DNA of 64,000 bases, from positions 1 through 64,000 of the forward strand of contig NZ_JACIVI010000007.1 in NCBI RefSeq assembly GCF_014145335.1. The letters are read 5' to 3'. The notes under the pieces were generated by a model. That model saw only the letters and a program-made list of their open reading frames with translations. It was not told where the DNA came from and ran no database searches. Made by a program: the position numbers and the translations under genes. The DNA is from Aquariibacter albus (GTDB taxonomy: Bacteria > Pseudomonadota > Gammaproteobacteria > Burkholderiales > Burkholderiaceae_C). Positions 17,855 through 27,937 of this stretch are shown here, in pieces; position 1 is the first letter of the stretch, and every line of letters begins with the position of its first letter.

Positions 17855-18922
17855 ATGGGCGAGCGCGAATTTGATCGCGAGCGGCAGGCCGAGCGGAAGC
17901 TCGCGCACCAGACTTGGCTGGATGCACTTCGCGCTCAGCCCTATCGCCACGACTTCTACGAGACCCTGCGACGCATCGACGCAGCCCACCCCGAGCTGCC
18001 GCGACTCGGCGAGGCGCTGCGGCCGGTTGACGAGCCCATGCGCCTGGCCCAGTCCGCCGAGCTGAGCTTCGCCCCGGCCGCCCTGCATCAGGTCGAGACC
18101 GCCATCGATGGCCAGCTCCGTCTGCGCCAGCGCATCTTCGGCCTGCTCGGTCCGATGGGGCCGCTGCCGCTGCACTTCACCGAGACGGTCCGCGAACGCA
18201 GCCGCAACCATGCCGACGCGACCCTGCAGCGCTTTCTTGACCTGCTGACGCATCGCTTTGCGCTGCAGTTCTACCGGGCCTGGGCCACCGCCCAGCCCGT
18301 TCTCGACCTGGACCGACCGGCCGACCCGGCCAAGCTCGACCGCCTTGCTTCGCTGCTGGGCCTGGGCTTGCCCAGCCAGCGCGGGGTCGACGCCCTCCCA
18401 GATCGGGCCAAGCTCTTCTTTGCAGGGCGCCTGGCCGGCCAGATCCGCGATGCGGATGGTCTGCAGTCCTGGTGCCGTTGCGAGTTCCGGGTGCCGGTCC
18501 GGGTGGAGCAGTGGGTCGGCCACTGGATGCCACTGGCCCGACCCGAGCGGAGTCGCCTCAGCCGGCGCCGTGGCGCAGGTCAGTCGCTCGGGCGCGATGC
18601 CGTGCTGGGCCAGAGCGTCTGGGACGTGCAGCACAAATTCCGCATCGTCATCGGACCGCTCGACCTCGGGCGCTACCAAAGCTTTCTGCCTGGGGGCCGC
18701 GAACTGGCCCAGCTCCACGCCATGGTGCGCCAGTGGCATGGCCTGGAGTTCGCCTGGGAGCTGCAGCTCGTCCTGCGCCGCGAGCAGGTCCCGCCCCTCA
18801 AGCTCGGTCGGGGCCGTGCGCGGCTGGGCCTGACCAGCTGGCTCGGCCACTACCGCAGCCCGCGCGATGCCGATCAGCTGCATCTCAAGCCCGAGCGCCC
18901 CCAGCGGGCCGTGACTTCGTAG
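17855..18922 (+). CDS. tssG: T6SS baseplate protein TssG (VasB/ImpH)
   Basis: 355 residues. Family motifs in order: YRHDFYETLRRIDAAHPELP, RLAQSAELSFAPAAL, the GLLGPMGPLPLHFTE segment, FLDLLTHRFALQFYRAWA and LGRDAVLGQSVWDVQHKFRI. Near the C-terminus is LTSWLG. TssG is the second wedge protein and is homologous in part to TssF. The gene starts 10 bp after tssF, and clpV follows 16 bp after its stop. Confidence 0.96.
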   Translation: MGEREFDRERQAERKLAHQTWLDALRAQPYRHDFYETLRRIDAAHPELPRLGEALRPVDEPMRLAQSAELSFAPAALHQVETAIDGQLRLRQRIFGLLGPMGPLPLHFTETVRERSRNHADATLQRFLDLLTHRFALQFYRAWATAQPVLDLDRPADPAKLDRLASLLGLGLPSQRGVDALPDRAKLFFAGRLAGQIRDADGLQSWCRCEFRVPVRVEQWVGHWMPLARPERSRLSRRRGAGQSLGRDAVLGQSVWDVQHKFRIVIGPLDLGRYQSFLPGGRELAQLHAMVRQWHGLEFAWELQLVLRREQVPPLKLGRGRARLGLTSWLGHYRSPRDADQLHLKPERPQRAVTS

Positions 18923-18938
18923 ACGTGAGGACCCCACC

Positions 18939-21617
18939 ATGAGCGAGATCAGTCGCGCCGCCCTGTTCGGCAAGCTCAACCCGCTGGCCTACACGGCCAT
19001 CGAAAGTGCGACGGTGTTCTGCAAGATGCGCGGCAACCCCTATGTGGAGTTCGTGCACTGGCTGGCCCAGCTGCTGCAGACGCAGGGCAGCGACCTGGAG
19101 GCCATCGTCCGCCACTACCAGATCGACATGGGCGTCGTGGCCCGCGACGTCACGCAGGCGCTCGACCGTCTGCCGCGCGGCAGCACCGCGATCAGCGACT
19201 TCTCCGAACACATCGAAGCCGCCATCCAGCAGGGCTGGCTCTACGGCACGCTGATGTTCAACCAGGCCCAGGTTCGATCGGGCTATCTGCTGCTCGGCAT
19301 GCTGCGCAGCAAGAACCTCTACACCGTGCTGCTCGGCATCTCGCGCCAGTTTGACCGCATCAAGGCCGACGACCTGGCCGCGAGGTTCGAGGCCATCTGT
19401 GGCGCCAGCGCCGAGGCCCGGCTCGGCGCGCAGGACGGCTCCAGCCTCGGTGCAGCCGGCGAACCCGGCAGCGACAGCCAGGCCATGGCCCCGGCCGCCA
19501 TGGGCAAGGGCGAGGCGCTGAAGAAATTCTGCGTCGACCTGACCGAGCGCGCCCGCGAGGGCAAGATGGATCCGGTCACCGGCCGCGACGAGGAGATCCG
19601 CCAGATCGTCGACATCCTGATGCGGCGGCGCCAGAACAACCCCATCCTCACCGGCGAGGCCGGGGTCGGCAAGACGGCGGTGGTCGAGGGTTTCGCTCAG
19701 CGCCTGGCCAAGGGCGATGTGCCGCCCCAGCTCAAGGAGGTTTCGCTGCTCAGCCTGGACCTCGGCCTGCTGCAGGCCGGCGCCAGCATGAAGGGCGAGT
19801 TCGAGCAGCGGCTGCGCCAGGTCATCGACGAAGTGCAGGCCAGCCCCAAGCCCATCATCCTGTTCATCGACGAAGTGCACACCCTGGTGGGTGCCGGCGG
19901 TGCGGCCGGCACCGGCGATGCAGCCAACCTGCTCAAGCCGGCGCTGGCGCGCGGCAACCTGCGAACCATCGGCGCGACCACCTGGGCCGAGTACAAGAAG
20001 TACATCGAGAAGGACCCGGCACTGACCCGCCGCTTCCAGGTCGTTCAGGTGCCCGAGCCCGACGAGCACAAGGCCATCCTGATGTTGCGCGGCGTGGCCA
20101 GCGTGCTGGAGAAGCACCACCGCGTGCAGCTGCTCGACGAAGCGATCGAGGCGGCGGTGAAGCTGAGCCACCGCTACATTCCCGCGCGCCAGCTACCCGA
20201 CAAGGCGGTGAGCCTGCTCGACACCGCCTGCGCCCGCGTGGCCGTCAGCCAGCATGCGACGCCCGCCGAGCTGGAGGACTGCCTGCGCCGCATCGAGGCC
20301 CTGGAGGTCGAGGCCGGCATCATCGAACGCGAAGCGGCCGTCGGCGTGCGCATCGGCAGCCGCGGCAGCGAAGTGGCCGAGAAGCTGACCGGCGAGCGCG
20401 CACGCCAGCAGCAGCTCGAAGCCCGTTGGAAGGACGAGAAGGCCCTGGTCGACGAGCTGCTCGCACTGCGCGCTGCCCTGCGCGGCGACGACCGGCCGGT
20501 CGATGCCCCCGCCGGCGGCGAAGCCGACCGCGAGGCCCTGCTGGTCCAGTTGCACGAGCTGCAGGACCGGCTGGCCACGCTGCAGGGGGAGTCGCCGCTG
20601 ATCATGCCCTCGGTCGACGCGCAGGCGGTCGCCAGCGTGGTCGCCGACTGGACCGGCATCCCCGTCGGCCGCATGGTCAAGAACGAGCTGGAGACCGTGC
20701 TGCGCCTGGGCGCCGCGCTCGGCCAGCGCGTGATCGGCCAGCAGCACGGCCTGGACATGATCGCCAAGCGCATCCAGACCGCCCGCGCGCGGCTGGACAA
20801 CCCGAACAAACCCATCGGCGTGTTCATGCTCTGCGGCACCTCCGGTGTCGGCAAGACCGAGACGGCCCTCGCCCTGGCCGAGGCGCTCTACGGTGGCGAG
20901 CAGAACGTTATCACCATCAACATGAGCGAGTTCCAGGAGGCGCACACCGTCTCCACCCTCAAGGGCTCGCCGCCGGGCTACATCGGCTACGGCGAGGGCG
21001 GCATCCTGACCGAGGCGGTGCGCCGCCGGCCCTACAGCGTGGTGCTGCTCGACGAGGTCGAGAAGGCCCACCCCGATGTGCACGAGCTCTTCTTCCAGGT
21101 CTTCGACAAGGGCCGCATGGAGGACGGCGAAGGCCGCATGATCGATTTCAAGAACACGATCATCCTGCTCACCAGCAACGTGGGCTCCGAGCTGATCATG
21201 AACATGTGCAAGGACCCGGAGCTGCTGCCGGATCCGGACTCGATGGCCGAGTCGCTGCAGGCACCGCTGATGAAGGTCTTCCCGCCAGCGCTGCTGGGCC
21301 GCATCGTCACCATCCCCTACTACCCGCTCTCGCCGGAGATGCTCGCGCAGATCGTCCGCCTGCAGCTCACGCGGATCAAGAAGCGGGTCGAGGCGAATCA
21401 CCGCATTCCCTTCGTCTACGGCGAGGATGCGGTCGAACTCATCGTCAAGCGTTGCAACAACGCGGAGGCTGGCGGTCGCATCATCGATTCGATCCTGACC
21501 AACACCGTGTTGCCCAAGGTGTCGATCGAGTACCTCGGTCGCCTGGCGCAGGGCAATGAGCTCAAGGGCATCCGGCTCGGTGCGGCGGACGGCGAGTTCA
21601 GCTACCACTTCGACTGA
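18939..21617 (+). CDS. clpV: T6SS sheath-recycling AAA+ ATPase ClpV (TssH)
   Basis: 892 residues, ClpB/ClpV layout. There is an N-terminal Clp repeat region ([20 protein letters not shown]). The first AAA domain has Walker A GEAGVGKT and Walker B LFIDEVH. A middle helical linker and a second AAA domain with Walker [10 protein letters not shown] and [14 protein letters not shown] follow. ClpV disassembles contracted TssBC sheath in the cytoplasm. Its place between tssG and vgrG, with T6SS genes on both sides, supports ClpV over the chaperone ClpB. Confidence 0.97.
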   Translation: MSEISRAALFGKLNPLAYTAIESATVFCKMRGNPYVEFVHWLAQLLQTQGSDLEAIVRHYQIDMGVVARDVTQALDRLPRGSTAISDFSEHIEAAIQQGWLYGTLMFNQAQVRSGYLLLGMLRSKNLYTVLLGISRQFDRIKADDLAARFEAICGASAEARLGAQDGSSLGAAGEPGSDSQAMAPAAMGKGEALKKFCVDLTERAREGKMDPVTGRDEEIRQIVDILMRRRQNNPILTGEAGVGKTAVVEGFAQRLAKGDVPPQLKEVSLLSLDLGLLQAGASMKGEFEQRLRQVIDEVQASPKPIILFIDEVHTLVGAGGAAGTGDAANLLKPALARGNLRTIGATTWAEYKKYIEKDPALTRRFQVVQVPEPDEHKAILMLRGVASVLEKHHRVQLLDEAIEAAVKLSHRYIPARQLPDKAVSLLDTACARVAVSQHATPAELEDCLRRIEALEVEAGIIEREAAVGVRIGSRGSEVAEKLTGERARQQQLEARWKDEKALVDELLALRAALRGDDRPVDAPAGGEADREALLVQLHELQDRLATLQGESPLIMPSVDAQAVASVVADWTGIPVGRMVKNELETVLRLGAALGQRVIGQQHGLDMIAKRIQTARARLDNPNKPIGVFMLCGTSGVGKTETALALAEALYGGEQNVITINMSEFQEAHTVSTLKGSPPGYIGYGEGGILTEAVRRRPYSVVLLDEVEKAHPDVHELFFQVFDKGRMEDGEGRMIDFKNTIILLTSNVGSELIMNMCKDPELLPDPDSMAESLQAPLMKVFPPALLGRIVTIPYYPLSPEMLAQIVRLQLTRIKKRVEANHRIPFVYGEDAVELIVKRCNNAEAGGRIIDSILTNTVLPKVSIEYLGRLAQGNELKGIRLGAADGEFSYHFD

Positions 21618-21628
21618 GCGAGGCCGCC

Positions 21629-23716
21629 ATGAGCGAGGACGTTGTCGAGGCCAGCTTCAGCTGCGTGCTGGGCAAGGACGCCCTGCTCTACCGCCGCATG
21701 AGCGTGGTGGAGGCGCTCAGCGCCCCGACCCGTCTCGAAGTCGAGGTGATGCGGCTCGGCAGCAAGACCTCGATCGAGCCGAAGAAGCTGCTGGGGACCC
21801 AGTCCACCGTGACCCTGCGGCTGCGCGATGGCAGCAAGCGCTACTTCAATGCCTGGGTCACCGAGGTGGCCCAGGTGGATCCCATCGGGCGCTTCGATGC
21901 CTTCCATCTTCAGCTTCGCACCTGGAACTGGCACCTCGGCCTCAGCGTCGACAACCGAATCTTCCAGGACAAGACGGCAGTCGAGGTGCTCGATGCCGTC
22001 TTTGCCGACTACAGCTCGCAGCAGGTCAGCAAGAAGCTCAAGGGCAGTTACCGCAAGCGGCCCTACTGTGTGCAGTACCGCGAAACCGATCTCGACTTTG
22101 TCCATCGCCTGATGGAAGACGAGGGCATCTATTACTACTTCACCCACCAGGATGGCCAGCACACCCTGGTGCTTTGTGACGATCCGTCCGCGCACGAGCT
22201 GATCCAGCCCGACGACACGCTGGGTTACGCCGCTGCTCGGACCAGCAATGAGCGTGGCGACGCCGTCGTCGACCACTGGCGCCTCAGCCGCAGCGTGCAC
22301 AGCCTGAAGTACAGCCACGTCGACCACGACCAGGACTCGATCACGCCCAAGCCGATCAACACCGCCCAGAGCGCCGCCACCTTCGCGAACCCCGGGCGTC
22401 AGGAGGTCTACGAGTGGCCGAGCGAGTACGCGGAGCTGGAGGACAAGTCCCAGGCGGCAACGCGTGCGACGGCGGTGTCCAAGCTGCGGGTGCAGGGCTT
22501 CGAGTCCGGCCAGGTCAAGGCGCTGCTGGAGACCCCTTGCCGCTCGGTGGGGGCCGGGCGCAGCTTCAAGTTCGTCGACCATCGCGACCGTGGCGAGTAC
22601 CTGATCACCTATGCCGAGCTGGAGATGGACTTCGGCCGGTATGAATCGACCGACGACGAGCCGGCCACCGGCTTTTCCGCCAGGCTGGAAGCCATGCCCA
22701 AGGCCCAGCGCTACGTGCCCGACCGCAGGACCCGCAACCCGCGCATCCACGGCGTGCAGACGGCCGTCGTGGTGGGCGCCAGCGGGGATGAGATCCACAC
22801 CGACAAGACGGGCCGGGTCAAGATCAAGTTCCCCTGGGACCGCCTGGGCAAGGGCGACGAGAAGAGCTCCTGCTGGGTGCGGGTCGCCCAGCCCTGGGCC
22901 AGCAAGGGCTTCGGCATGTTCGCGCTGCCGCGGGTGGGGGATGAGGTGGTCGTCGAGTTTCTCGAGGGCCATCCGGATCGCCCGCTGATCACCGGCAGCG
23001 TCTACAGCCCGGAGAACCTGCCGGCTTACACCCTGCCCGACCACGCCACCGTCACTGGCCTCCGCAGCCGCTCCAGCAAGGGCGGCACGGCGGACACCTT
23101 CAACGAGCTGCGCTTCGACGACAAGAAGGATGCCGAGCATGTCTACTTCCAGGCTCAGAAGGACCTGCACCAGAACGTCAAGCACGATGCCCACCTGACG
23201 ATCGGCAACGAGCACTGGACCTCGGTCGGCAAGCACGCCCAGCATGCGGTCGGCGAGAACCACACGTTCTCGGTCGGCAAGGTCCACACGGTCAAGATCG
23301 GTGAGGACAGCCACACCGCGATCGGCGGCGACCAGATTCTCCAGACCGGCGGCCTGCTCGATGCCAAGGTGGGTGCGGCCGTGCAGTTCGAGGGCGCGCA
23401 GACGATCAAGCTGAGCTCCGGCCAGGGCATGGACGTGAAGGTCGGCCAGGCTCTGGCGATCTCGGCCGGCGCCAGCGTGCACCTCAGCGCCGGCGCGGGC
23501 GTGGTGATCGACGGGGGGACCCAGCTGACCATCGTGGCCGGTGGAGCCTTCATCAAGCTGGGGCCCGAGGGGGTGACCATTCAGGGCCCGCTGGTCAAGA
23601 TCAACAGCGGCGGTTCGCCCGGCACGGCCAACGCAGCGCAGGCGCCCCAGCCTGCCGAGCCACAAGCCCCAGGCGAGCACAAGCCCAATGACGATCCGCT
23701 GGCCAAGAAGGCTTGA
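21629..23716 (+). CDS. vgrG: T6SS spike protein VgrG (TssI)
   Basis: 695 residues. The gp27-like base includes LLGTQSTVTLRLRDG, FHLQLRTWNWHLGLSVDNRI and YCVQYRETDLDFVHRLMEDE. A gp5-like OB fold has DKTGRVKIKFPWDR and SSCWVRVAQPWASKGFG. The C-terminal repetitive beta-helix spike (about 500-660) has HxxxIG/VG-type periods. The last 35 residues are a Pro/Ala-rich tail with no enzymatic domain, so the protein is a structural VgrG that should carry PAAR-like tips or adaptor-loaded cargo. The stop is followed 11 bp later by the DUF4123 adaptor gene. Confidence 0.96.
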   Translation: MSEDVVEASFSCVLGKDALLYRRMSVVEALSAPTRLEVEVMRLGSKTSIEPKKLLGTQSTVTLRLRDGSKRYFNAWVTEVAQVDPIGRFDAFHLQLRTWNWHLGLSVDNRIFQDKTAVEVLDAVFADYSSQQVSKKLKGSYRKRPYCVQYRETDLDFVHRLMEDEGIYYYFTHQDGQHTLVLCDDPSAHELIQPDDTLGYAAARTSNERGDAVVDHWRLSRSVHSLKYSHVDHDQDSITPKPINTAQSAATFANPGRQEVYEWPSEYAELEDKSQAATRATAVSKLRVQGFESGQVKALLETPCRSVGAGRSFKFVDHRDRGEYLITYAELEMDFGRYESTDDEPATGFSARLEAMPKAQRYVPDRRTRNPRIHGVQTAVVVGASGDEIHTDKTGRVKIKFPWDRLGKGDEKSSCWVRVAQPWASKGFGMFALPRVGDEVVVEFLEGHPDRPLITGSVYSPENLPAYTLPDHATVTGLRSRSSKGGTADTFNELRFDDKKDAEHVYFQAQKDLHQNVKHDAHLTIGNEHWTSVGKHAQHAVGENHTFSVGKVHTVKIGEDSHTAIGGDQILQTGGLLDAKVGAAVQFEGAQTIKLSSGQGMDVKVGQALAISAGASVHLSAGAGVVIDGGTQLTIVAGGAFIKLGPEGVTIQGPLVKINSGGSPGTANAAQAPQPAEPQAPGEHKPNDDPLAKKA

Positions 23717-23727
23717 GGCCCGCGCCC

Positions 23728-24285
23728 ATGCATGCCCTCCAGGACCCTCCGAGTGCGCTGACGCCCGCCCAGCTCAAGGCTGGCCTGTGGGCCGACGCCC
23801 GCCTGCGGGTTCATGCGGTGGTGATGGGGCAGCGGGTGCCCGATCTGCCCACCCGCCTGGCCGCGGCCGACGGCTTGCTTCACGAGTGCCTGCTGCCCGG
23901 GGCCCTTGAGCCCGCCCGTCGCCGTCAGGCCCCGCATCTTGTGACCCTGGGTCCGGACGCGCCCCTCACCGACTGGCTGCTCTTCGAGGCCGCTGCCGGC
24001 CTGGGCGACTGGGGCCTGCTGGTGCTGGCCGAGGCCCCCCGCCTGGCCTTGCGCCAGCACCTGCGCCAGCTCCTGAAGGCCCGGCTGCCGCAGGGGCCGG
24101 TGATTGACCTGGACTGGATGGATCCCGCCGTGCTGGATTGCCTGCTGCCGGCCCTGGACCCGGCCGGCTGCCGGGCCTTCTTCGGTCCGGTACGCAGCTT
24201 CGTCGTGCCGGCGGCGACGGAATGGCGGCACTACGAGGCGCCCCTCGGAACCTTGCGCATCACGCGCCAGGCCTGCATGCGCTGA
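23728..24285 (+). CDS. DUF4123-domain T6SS effector adaptor (Tap/Tec-like)
   Basis: 185 residues from the ATG at 23728 (an in-frame TTG at 23713 is less likely). The arrangement resembles DUF4123: an N-terminal segment starting around LWADARLRVHAVVMG, LLHECLLPGALEPARRRQAPHL with a following loop to LTDWLLFEAA, GDWGLLVLAEAPRLALRQHL and FFGPVRSFVVPAATEWRHY. DUF4123 proteins are chaperone/adaptors that load specific effectors onto the VgrG tip and are usually encoded directly between vgrG and the effector. The effector it serves is therefore expected among the next genes. Confidence 0.8.
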   Translation: MHALQDPPSALTPAQLKAGLWADARLRVHAVVMGQRVPDLPTRLAAADGLLHECLLPGALEPARRRQAPHLVTLGPDAPLTDWLLFEAAAGLGDWGLLVLAEAPRLALRQHLRQLLKARLPQGPVIDLDWMDPAVLDCLLPALDPAGCRAFFGPVRSFVVPAATEWRHYEAPLGTLRITRQACMR

Positions 24286-24297
24286 GGCGGGAAGCTC

Positions 24298-26061
24298 ATG
24301 CTGAGCCTGAACGAAGCACAGCTTGCCGCCCTGGAGGGCCTCAAGTTCCGGCGGGACCTGCAGCGCCTGGGCGAGGTGCTGGCCGAGGCCTTTCCCGAGC
24401 TGCCGGCTCGCCTTGGAGAGCGCTATCCCCGGCTGATCGAGCATGGTGTGCAGCGAGCCCGCATCCACGGCCTGGATCATGCCGTGGGGGTGGGTCGTTA
24501 CCTGGCCTGCTGCTGCGCCTTCGGGGCGGACTTCGACAGCCGGCCCGAGCAGGCATGGGCCCGGCCCGTTCTGGCTGCAGTCGAATCGGCCCCCGGCCTG
24601 AGGATCTTCCAGCTGGGTCGGCGCGCGACCGAGGCGCTGCGCCGCATGGCCGCCGAGGGCCGTGTTGCCGCCGGGCTGCCGGCTAGCTTCGAGCAGGCCC
24701 TGCCCCGGCTCGACCGCGCGCTGATGCCCCTGGGTCGCATCGGACGCCTGCTGCCACCCGAGTGGCTGCAGCTCGGCGAGCCCTGTGACCTGGCCCATGT
24801 CGATCTCCTGCCCCTGGCTCCGGTGGCTTGGCAGCACTACCGCTACGAGGCGGGCCAGTGGCGGCGTCTGCCCCAGCCGGTGCAGCCGAGCGCCCTGCGC
24901 CTGCCCGTACCGCTTGCGCCGGACGGGTCGCCGGGCTCGGCAGCGCGCGAGCCGCAACGGGTCTACACCCTGGCGCCCGGAGGGGAGGGGGTCTTGCGCC
25001 TGCAGGTTCGAACCGAGCTGGCCGCGTGTTGCGATCCGGAGGTCCATCCCCGCCTGAGCCTGCAGCATGCCGCGGGTCTGCGCGACTGGCGTGGCCGCCA
25101 TGCTCATGCCGTGAGCCTGGAGCTTGCGGCCCCGCCTGCGGTCGACTGGCCGGCGCCGGGCAAGGGACTGGCGGCCGAAGGCGGGGTGGACTGGTCGCGC
25201 ATCACCGTCGAGACCTGCGGCCTGCGCAGCGCCGATGCGCCGATTGGTGATCTCGGCCTCGACCTCGGCTTGCTGCCCGCAACGCAGTGGATGATGGCCT
25301 GGCGCCGCGAGCCCGGTCCGTCCTGGAGCTGGCCGCATCGTGATCCGCTGCCCTTGCCGCCCCCGCCCCGCCTGCACCTGGAGCGCGACGGCCAGGCCCA
25401 GGCGGCCCGCCTCTGGCAGGAGGGGCTGCAGGCGCTGGACGTGCAGTTGGCAACCGGCCTGGATCGCCTGGCCGAGGCCTGGGCTGCGGTCGCGGGGCTT
25501 GAGGACGCGCGGGTCGAGGCGGAGCCACGTCTGCTGGCTGGCCATGCCGGTCTGAGCTGGGGGTGGATGGCGGATGTGCGGGGCGCGCTGCACCCTCCGG
25601 TCTACCGCGTCGTCGGGCAGATGGAGCTCCAGGCCTGTGACCTGCAGCTCCGCCTGTCGGGCCGGCTGCACAGCGGTGCGGCGATCAGCCTGTTGCGGCT
25701 GGACTGCGCGGGCAGCGTGGCCTTGCGCAGCCTGTGGGGCCGTGAGCGGACGGGCGAGGATCTGCTTGCGGCCCTGGCCCCGGCCCAGCTGGCCGTCGGC
25801 CTGCCGTGGGTGGCTGAACTCATCCCGGTGGCGCGGCCCGAGGCCGGCCGCCTGGAGGCGATGGCACCGGTGCAGGGCAGTCTGAGCCTTGCGTGCGGGC
25901 TGCGTGCGCATCCGGGCGGGGTGGGCCTGCAGTGGTTTGCCCGGCTCGAACTCGAGCCGCTGCGCTTGGTGGTCGAGCAGTCCGCGCCGGGCGGCCTGAC
26001 GGTCTGCCGGACGCTCGAGCTGCTGCCGGCGATGAAGCTGCTTGACTGGAGCCTGGGCTGA
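24298..26061 (+). CDS. Unknown protein downstream of the DUF4123 adaptor (candidate T6SS cargo or accessory)
   Basis: 587 residues, no signal peptide and no clear transmembrane segment. The first 80 residues are a helical start typical of VgrG-linked genes: LNEAQLAALEGLKFRRDL, ERYPRLIEHGVQRARIHGLD and VGRYLACCCAFGADFDSRP. The remainder is rich in Leu, Arg, Trp and Pro and appears beta-rich toward the end (HPPVYRVVGQMELQACDLQL and similar segments). No catalytic motif was recognised. The gene follows the adaptor by 12 bp and its stop overlaps the next start (ATGA-type junction), so the three are co-translated. Position suggests cargo or a loading partner; this is not shown by sequence. Confidence 0.75.
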   Translation: MLSLNEAQLAALEGLKFRRDLQRLGEVLAEAFPELPARLGERYPRLIEHGVQRARIHGLDHAVGVGRYLACCCAFGADFDSRPEQAWARPVLAAVESAPGLRIFQLGRRATEALRRMAAEGRVAAGLPASFEQALPRLDRALMPLGRIGRLLPPEWLQLGEPCDLAHVDLLPLAPVAWQHYRYEAGQWRRLPQPVQPSALRLPVPLAPDGSPGSAAREPQRVYTLAPGGEGVLRLQVRTELAACCDPEVHPRLSLQHAAGLRDWRGRHAHAVSLELAAPPAVDWPAPGKGLAAEGGVDWSRITVETCGLRSADAPIGDLGLDLGLLPATQWMMAWRREPGPSWSWPHRDPLPLPPPPRLHLERDGQAQAARLWQEGLQALDVQLATGLDRLAEAWAAVAGLEDARVEAEPRLLAGHAGLSWGWMADVRGALHPPVYRVVGQMELQACDLQLRLSGRLHSGAAISLLRLDCAGSVALRSLWGRERTGEDLLAALAPAQLAVGLPWVAELIPVARPEAGRLEAMAPVQGSLSLACGLRAHPGGVGLQWFARLELEPLRLVVEQSAPGGLTVCRTLELLPAMKLLDWSLG

Positions 26062-26867
26062 TGGATCGCCTGCTTGTCCTCCGTCTCGAAGCCCAGGGCT
26101 GCAGTGCCGAGGCGCTGCTCAACGGCATCCCGCTTGCGCGGGTTGATGCGGCCCGGCCATGCTCTGTGCTGCCGGTGCACGAGTTCACCGTCAGCGGCGA
26201 GAACCGGCTCGAACTGCGGATCTGGCCGCCTGCGCTGCTCGTCGGCGAGGCCCCGGCGCCCCTGCCGCCGCTTGAGTCTGATGGCCAGCGCTCGGCCAGT
26301 CTGCAGGTGCTGTTGCCGCGCATGGGCCATGCCATCGATCCCGGCCAGTCACGCAATCTGGCCCAGTTGCTTTGGGCGCCGGAGGCGGGCATGGCCCTGC
26401 TTCCCCCGATCCAGTTGACCGAGGCGGTGCTGCTGCCCGTGAACTTTCCGCGCTGGCGATGGCTGGATGCGCCGCCTCTGCGGCTGGATGCAGCCCTGCA
26501 GGCGCGCATCCACACCTGGCTGTGCGGCCTGGCCGAGGCACTGACAGCGGGCCGTTTCGAGCCGCTGCTCCAGGCCCTGCGGTCGCGTGCCCTGGACCTC
26601 GCCACGGCCTATGGCCGCGACCCGCGCGAAGGCCTCCTCGACCTGCACCAGCAGCTGCTGGCCCGACATGCCCAGGGTGGGCTGGTGATGGCGCCGATAC
26701 CTCCGGCCGAGTTGCTGCTCCGACCGATCGCCGACGGGCGTCTGCTGGACTGTCTGCTGAGCGGCGGCGATCCCGCCCTTCGCACCGAGCCCGATGCCGA
26801 GGGCCAAGTCTTCCGTCTGCCGCTGCGGATTGCCGTGCTCGACGGCCAGCCTCAGGTGATGCTGTGA
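26061..26867 (+). CDS. Unknown protein paired with the 587-residue gene
   Basis: 268 residues, cytoplasmic by composition. The N-terminus looks like a beta-sandwich: LLVLRLEAQGCSAEALLNGI, PVHEFTVSGENRLELRIWP. A helical central part (RIHTWLCGLAEALTAGRFEP) and a short C-terminal strand region follow. No family is recognised. Its ATG overlaps the previous stop, so it may be an immunity protein or a structural partner of the upstream product. It converges on the Ala-rich minus-strand gene with a 16-bp overlap of 3' ends. Confidence 0.7.
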   Translation: MDRLLVLRLEAQGCSAEALLNGIPLARVDAARPCSVLPVHEFTVSGENRLELRIWPPALLVGEAPAPLPPLESDGQRSASLQVLLPRMGHAIDPGQSRNLAQLLWAPEAGMALLPPIQLTEAVLLPVNFPRWRWLDAPPLRLDAALQARIHTWLCGLAEALTAGRFEPLLQALRSRALDLATAYGRDPREGLLDLHQQLLARHAQGGLVMAPIPPAELLLRPIADGRLLDCLLSGGDPALRTEPDAEGQVFRLPLRIAVLDGQPQVML

Positions 26868-27937
26868 GCTGTGCTGGCCTGAAGACCGACGGCCCCTGGC
26901 CCCTGGACGCGTGCCACCGGGCAGGGCCCGCCACAGCTGCCGGCAGGCCGCAACAGCTGGGGCGCATGTGCACGCAGCTGGAGGGCGCTGGTCAGCTGGG
27001 CAGCCGCCTGCAGGTCCATCCTGGCGACGGCCTCCAGCGGCAGACTGAGCTGGGCCTGTGCCGCAGCCTGGGCCGCGGCCTGGGCCGTGGCTGCCGCCGA
27101 GGCCTGGGCACGGACCGCAACCGGAAGCTGCAGCTCGGCCAACCCGGCCAGCGGCAGTCCGTCCAGGGCCAGGCGCAAGCGCGTCGGCCCGGCAGGTGCC
27201 AGCAGATCCACCTGGAGCAGCGAGCGCAGCGCGGCCAGCACCGCCATGAGCGCCGCCAGCAGGGACAGACCCTGTGCGGGCGCGGTGATCGCGGGCAGGC
27301 TCTCGCTCATCGAGGCTGCGGCCTGCATCGCGGTCGTCAGTTGCGCGGCGCCCCGGGCATCGGCCTTCAGGCCCATCGAGGCCATCAGCGCGCCCAGGGC
27401 CGAGGCCTGCGCGCTGGCCTTCGCATGGGCCTGGGCCGAAGCCTGGGCGCTGGCCTGCAGCCTGGCCTGCAGCAGGGGCAGGGCGCCGGGCTGGCGCAGG
27501 TCCAGGCCGCTGGCCAGCAGGCTCTGCAGCAGCCCCAGCAGCGGCATCAACGCTGCCAGCGGAGACAGGAGGCGGCCCAGGGCCGGCTGATGCATGCCCA
27601 GGGCCGGAGCGCTCGCGTTCAGCGACCCGACCTGGGCTGCCAAGCTGGCCTGCAGTCCCGCCTGGGCCCGGGCCGAGAGCCCGGAGCTCAGCTTGAGCCC
27701 GAAGGCGGCCTGAACGGCCGCATGCAGTGCGGCCAGAGCCGAAACCCGCGCCAGCAGGGCAGCCTGAGCCTGAGCCTGCAGCCCGGCTTGCGCGCCGAGC
27801 CGCGGCACCGGGCTGAGGTGGGTCTGCATGGCGCTCAGCCGGGCCGGCAGGCCGGAGGGCAGCATGGGCCCCAGCGGCGGGATGGCCGCCAGCCCTTCCA
27901 GCAGGTCGAGGAGTTTGGAGGGGCACAGACAGGACAT
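26852..27937 (-). CDS. Ala/Leu/Gln-rich helical protein on the opposite strand inside the T6SS locus
   Basis: 361 residues from an ATG at 27937 (MSCLCPSKLLDLLEG); an in-frame upstream ATG is possible. Codon use (CTG, GCC, CAG, CGG) matches the neighbouring genes in this frame, whereas the long plus-strand frame over it encodes an unlikely Arg/Gly-rich chain. The protein is dominated by Ala, Leu and Gln, with amphipathic helices such as AQAGLQAQAQAALLARV, SAQASAQAHAKASAQAS and QSLLASGLDL, and a Cys/Pro-rich end (GSCGGPCPVARV). There is no signal peptide or named domain. It could be a secreted helical cargo or an assembly protein. The function is unknown. Confidence 0.7.
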   Translation of the reverse strand: MSCLCPSKLLDLLEGLAAIPPLGPMLPSGLPARLSAMQTHLSPVPRLGAQAGLQAQAQAALLARVSALAALHAAVQAAFGLKLSSGLSARAQAGLQASLAAQVGSLNASAPALGMHQPALGRLLSPLAALMPLLGLLQSLLASGLDLRQPGALPLLQARLQASAQASAQAHAKASAQASALGALMASMGLKADARGAAQLTTAMQAAASMSESLPAITAPAQGLSLLAALMAVLAALRSLLQVDLLAPAGPTRLRLALDGLPLAGLAELQLPVAVRAQASAAATAQAAAQAAAQAQLSLPLEAVARMDLQAAAQLTSALQLRAHAPQLLRPAGSCGGPCPVARVQGPGAVGLQASTAHSIT

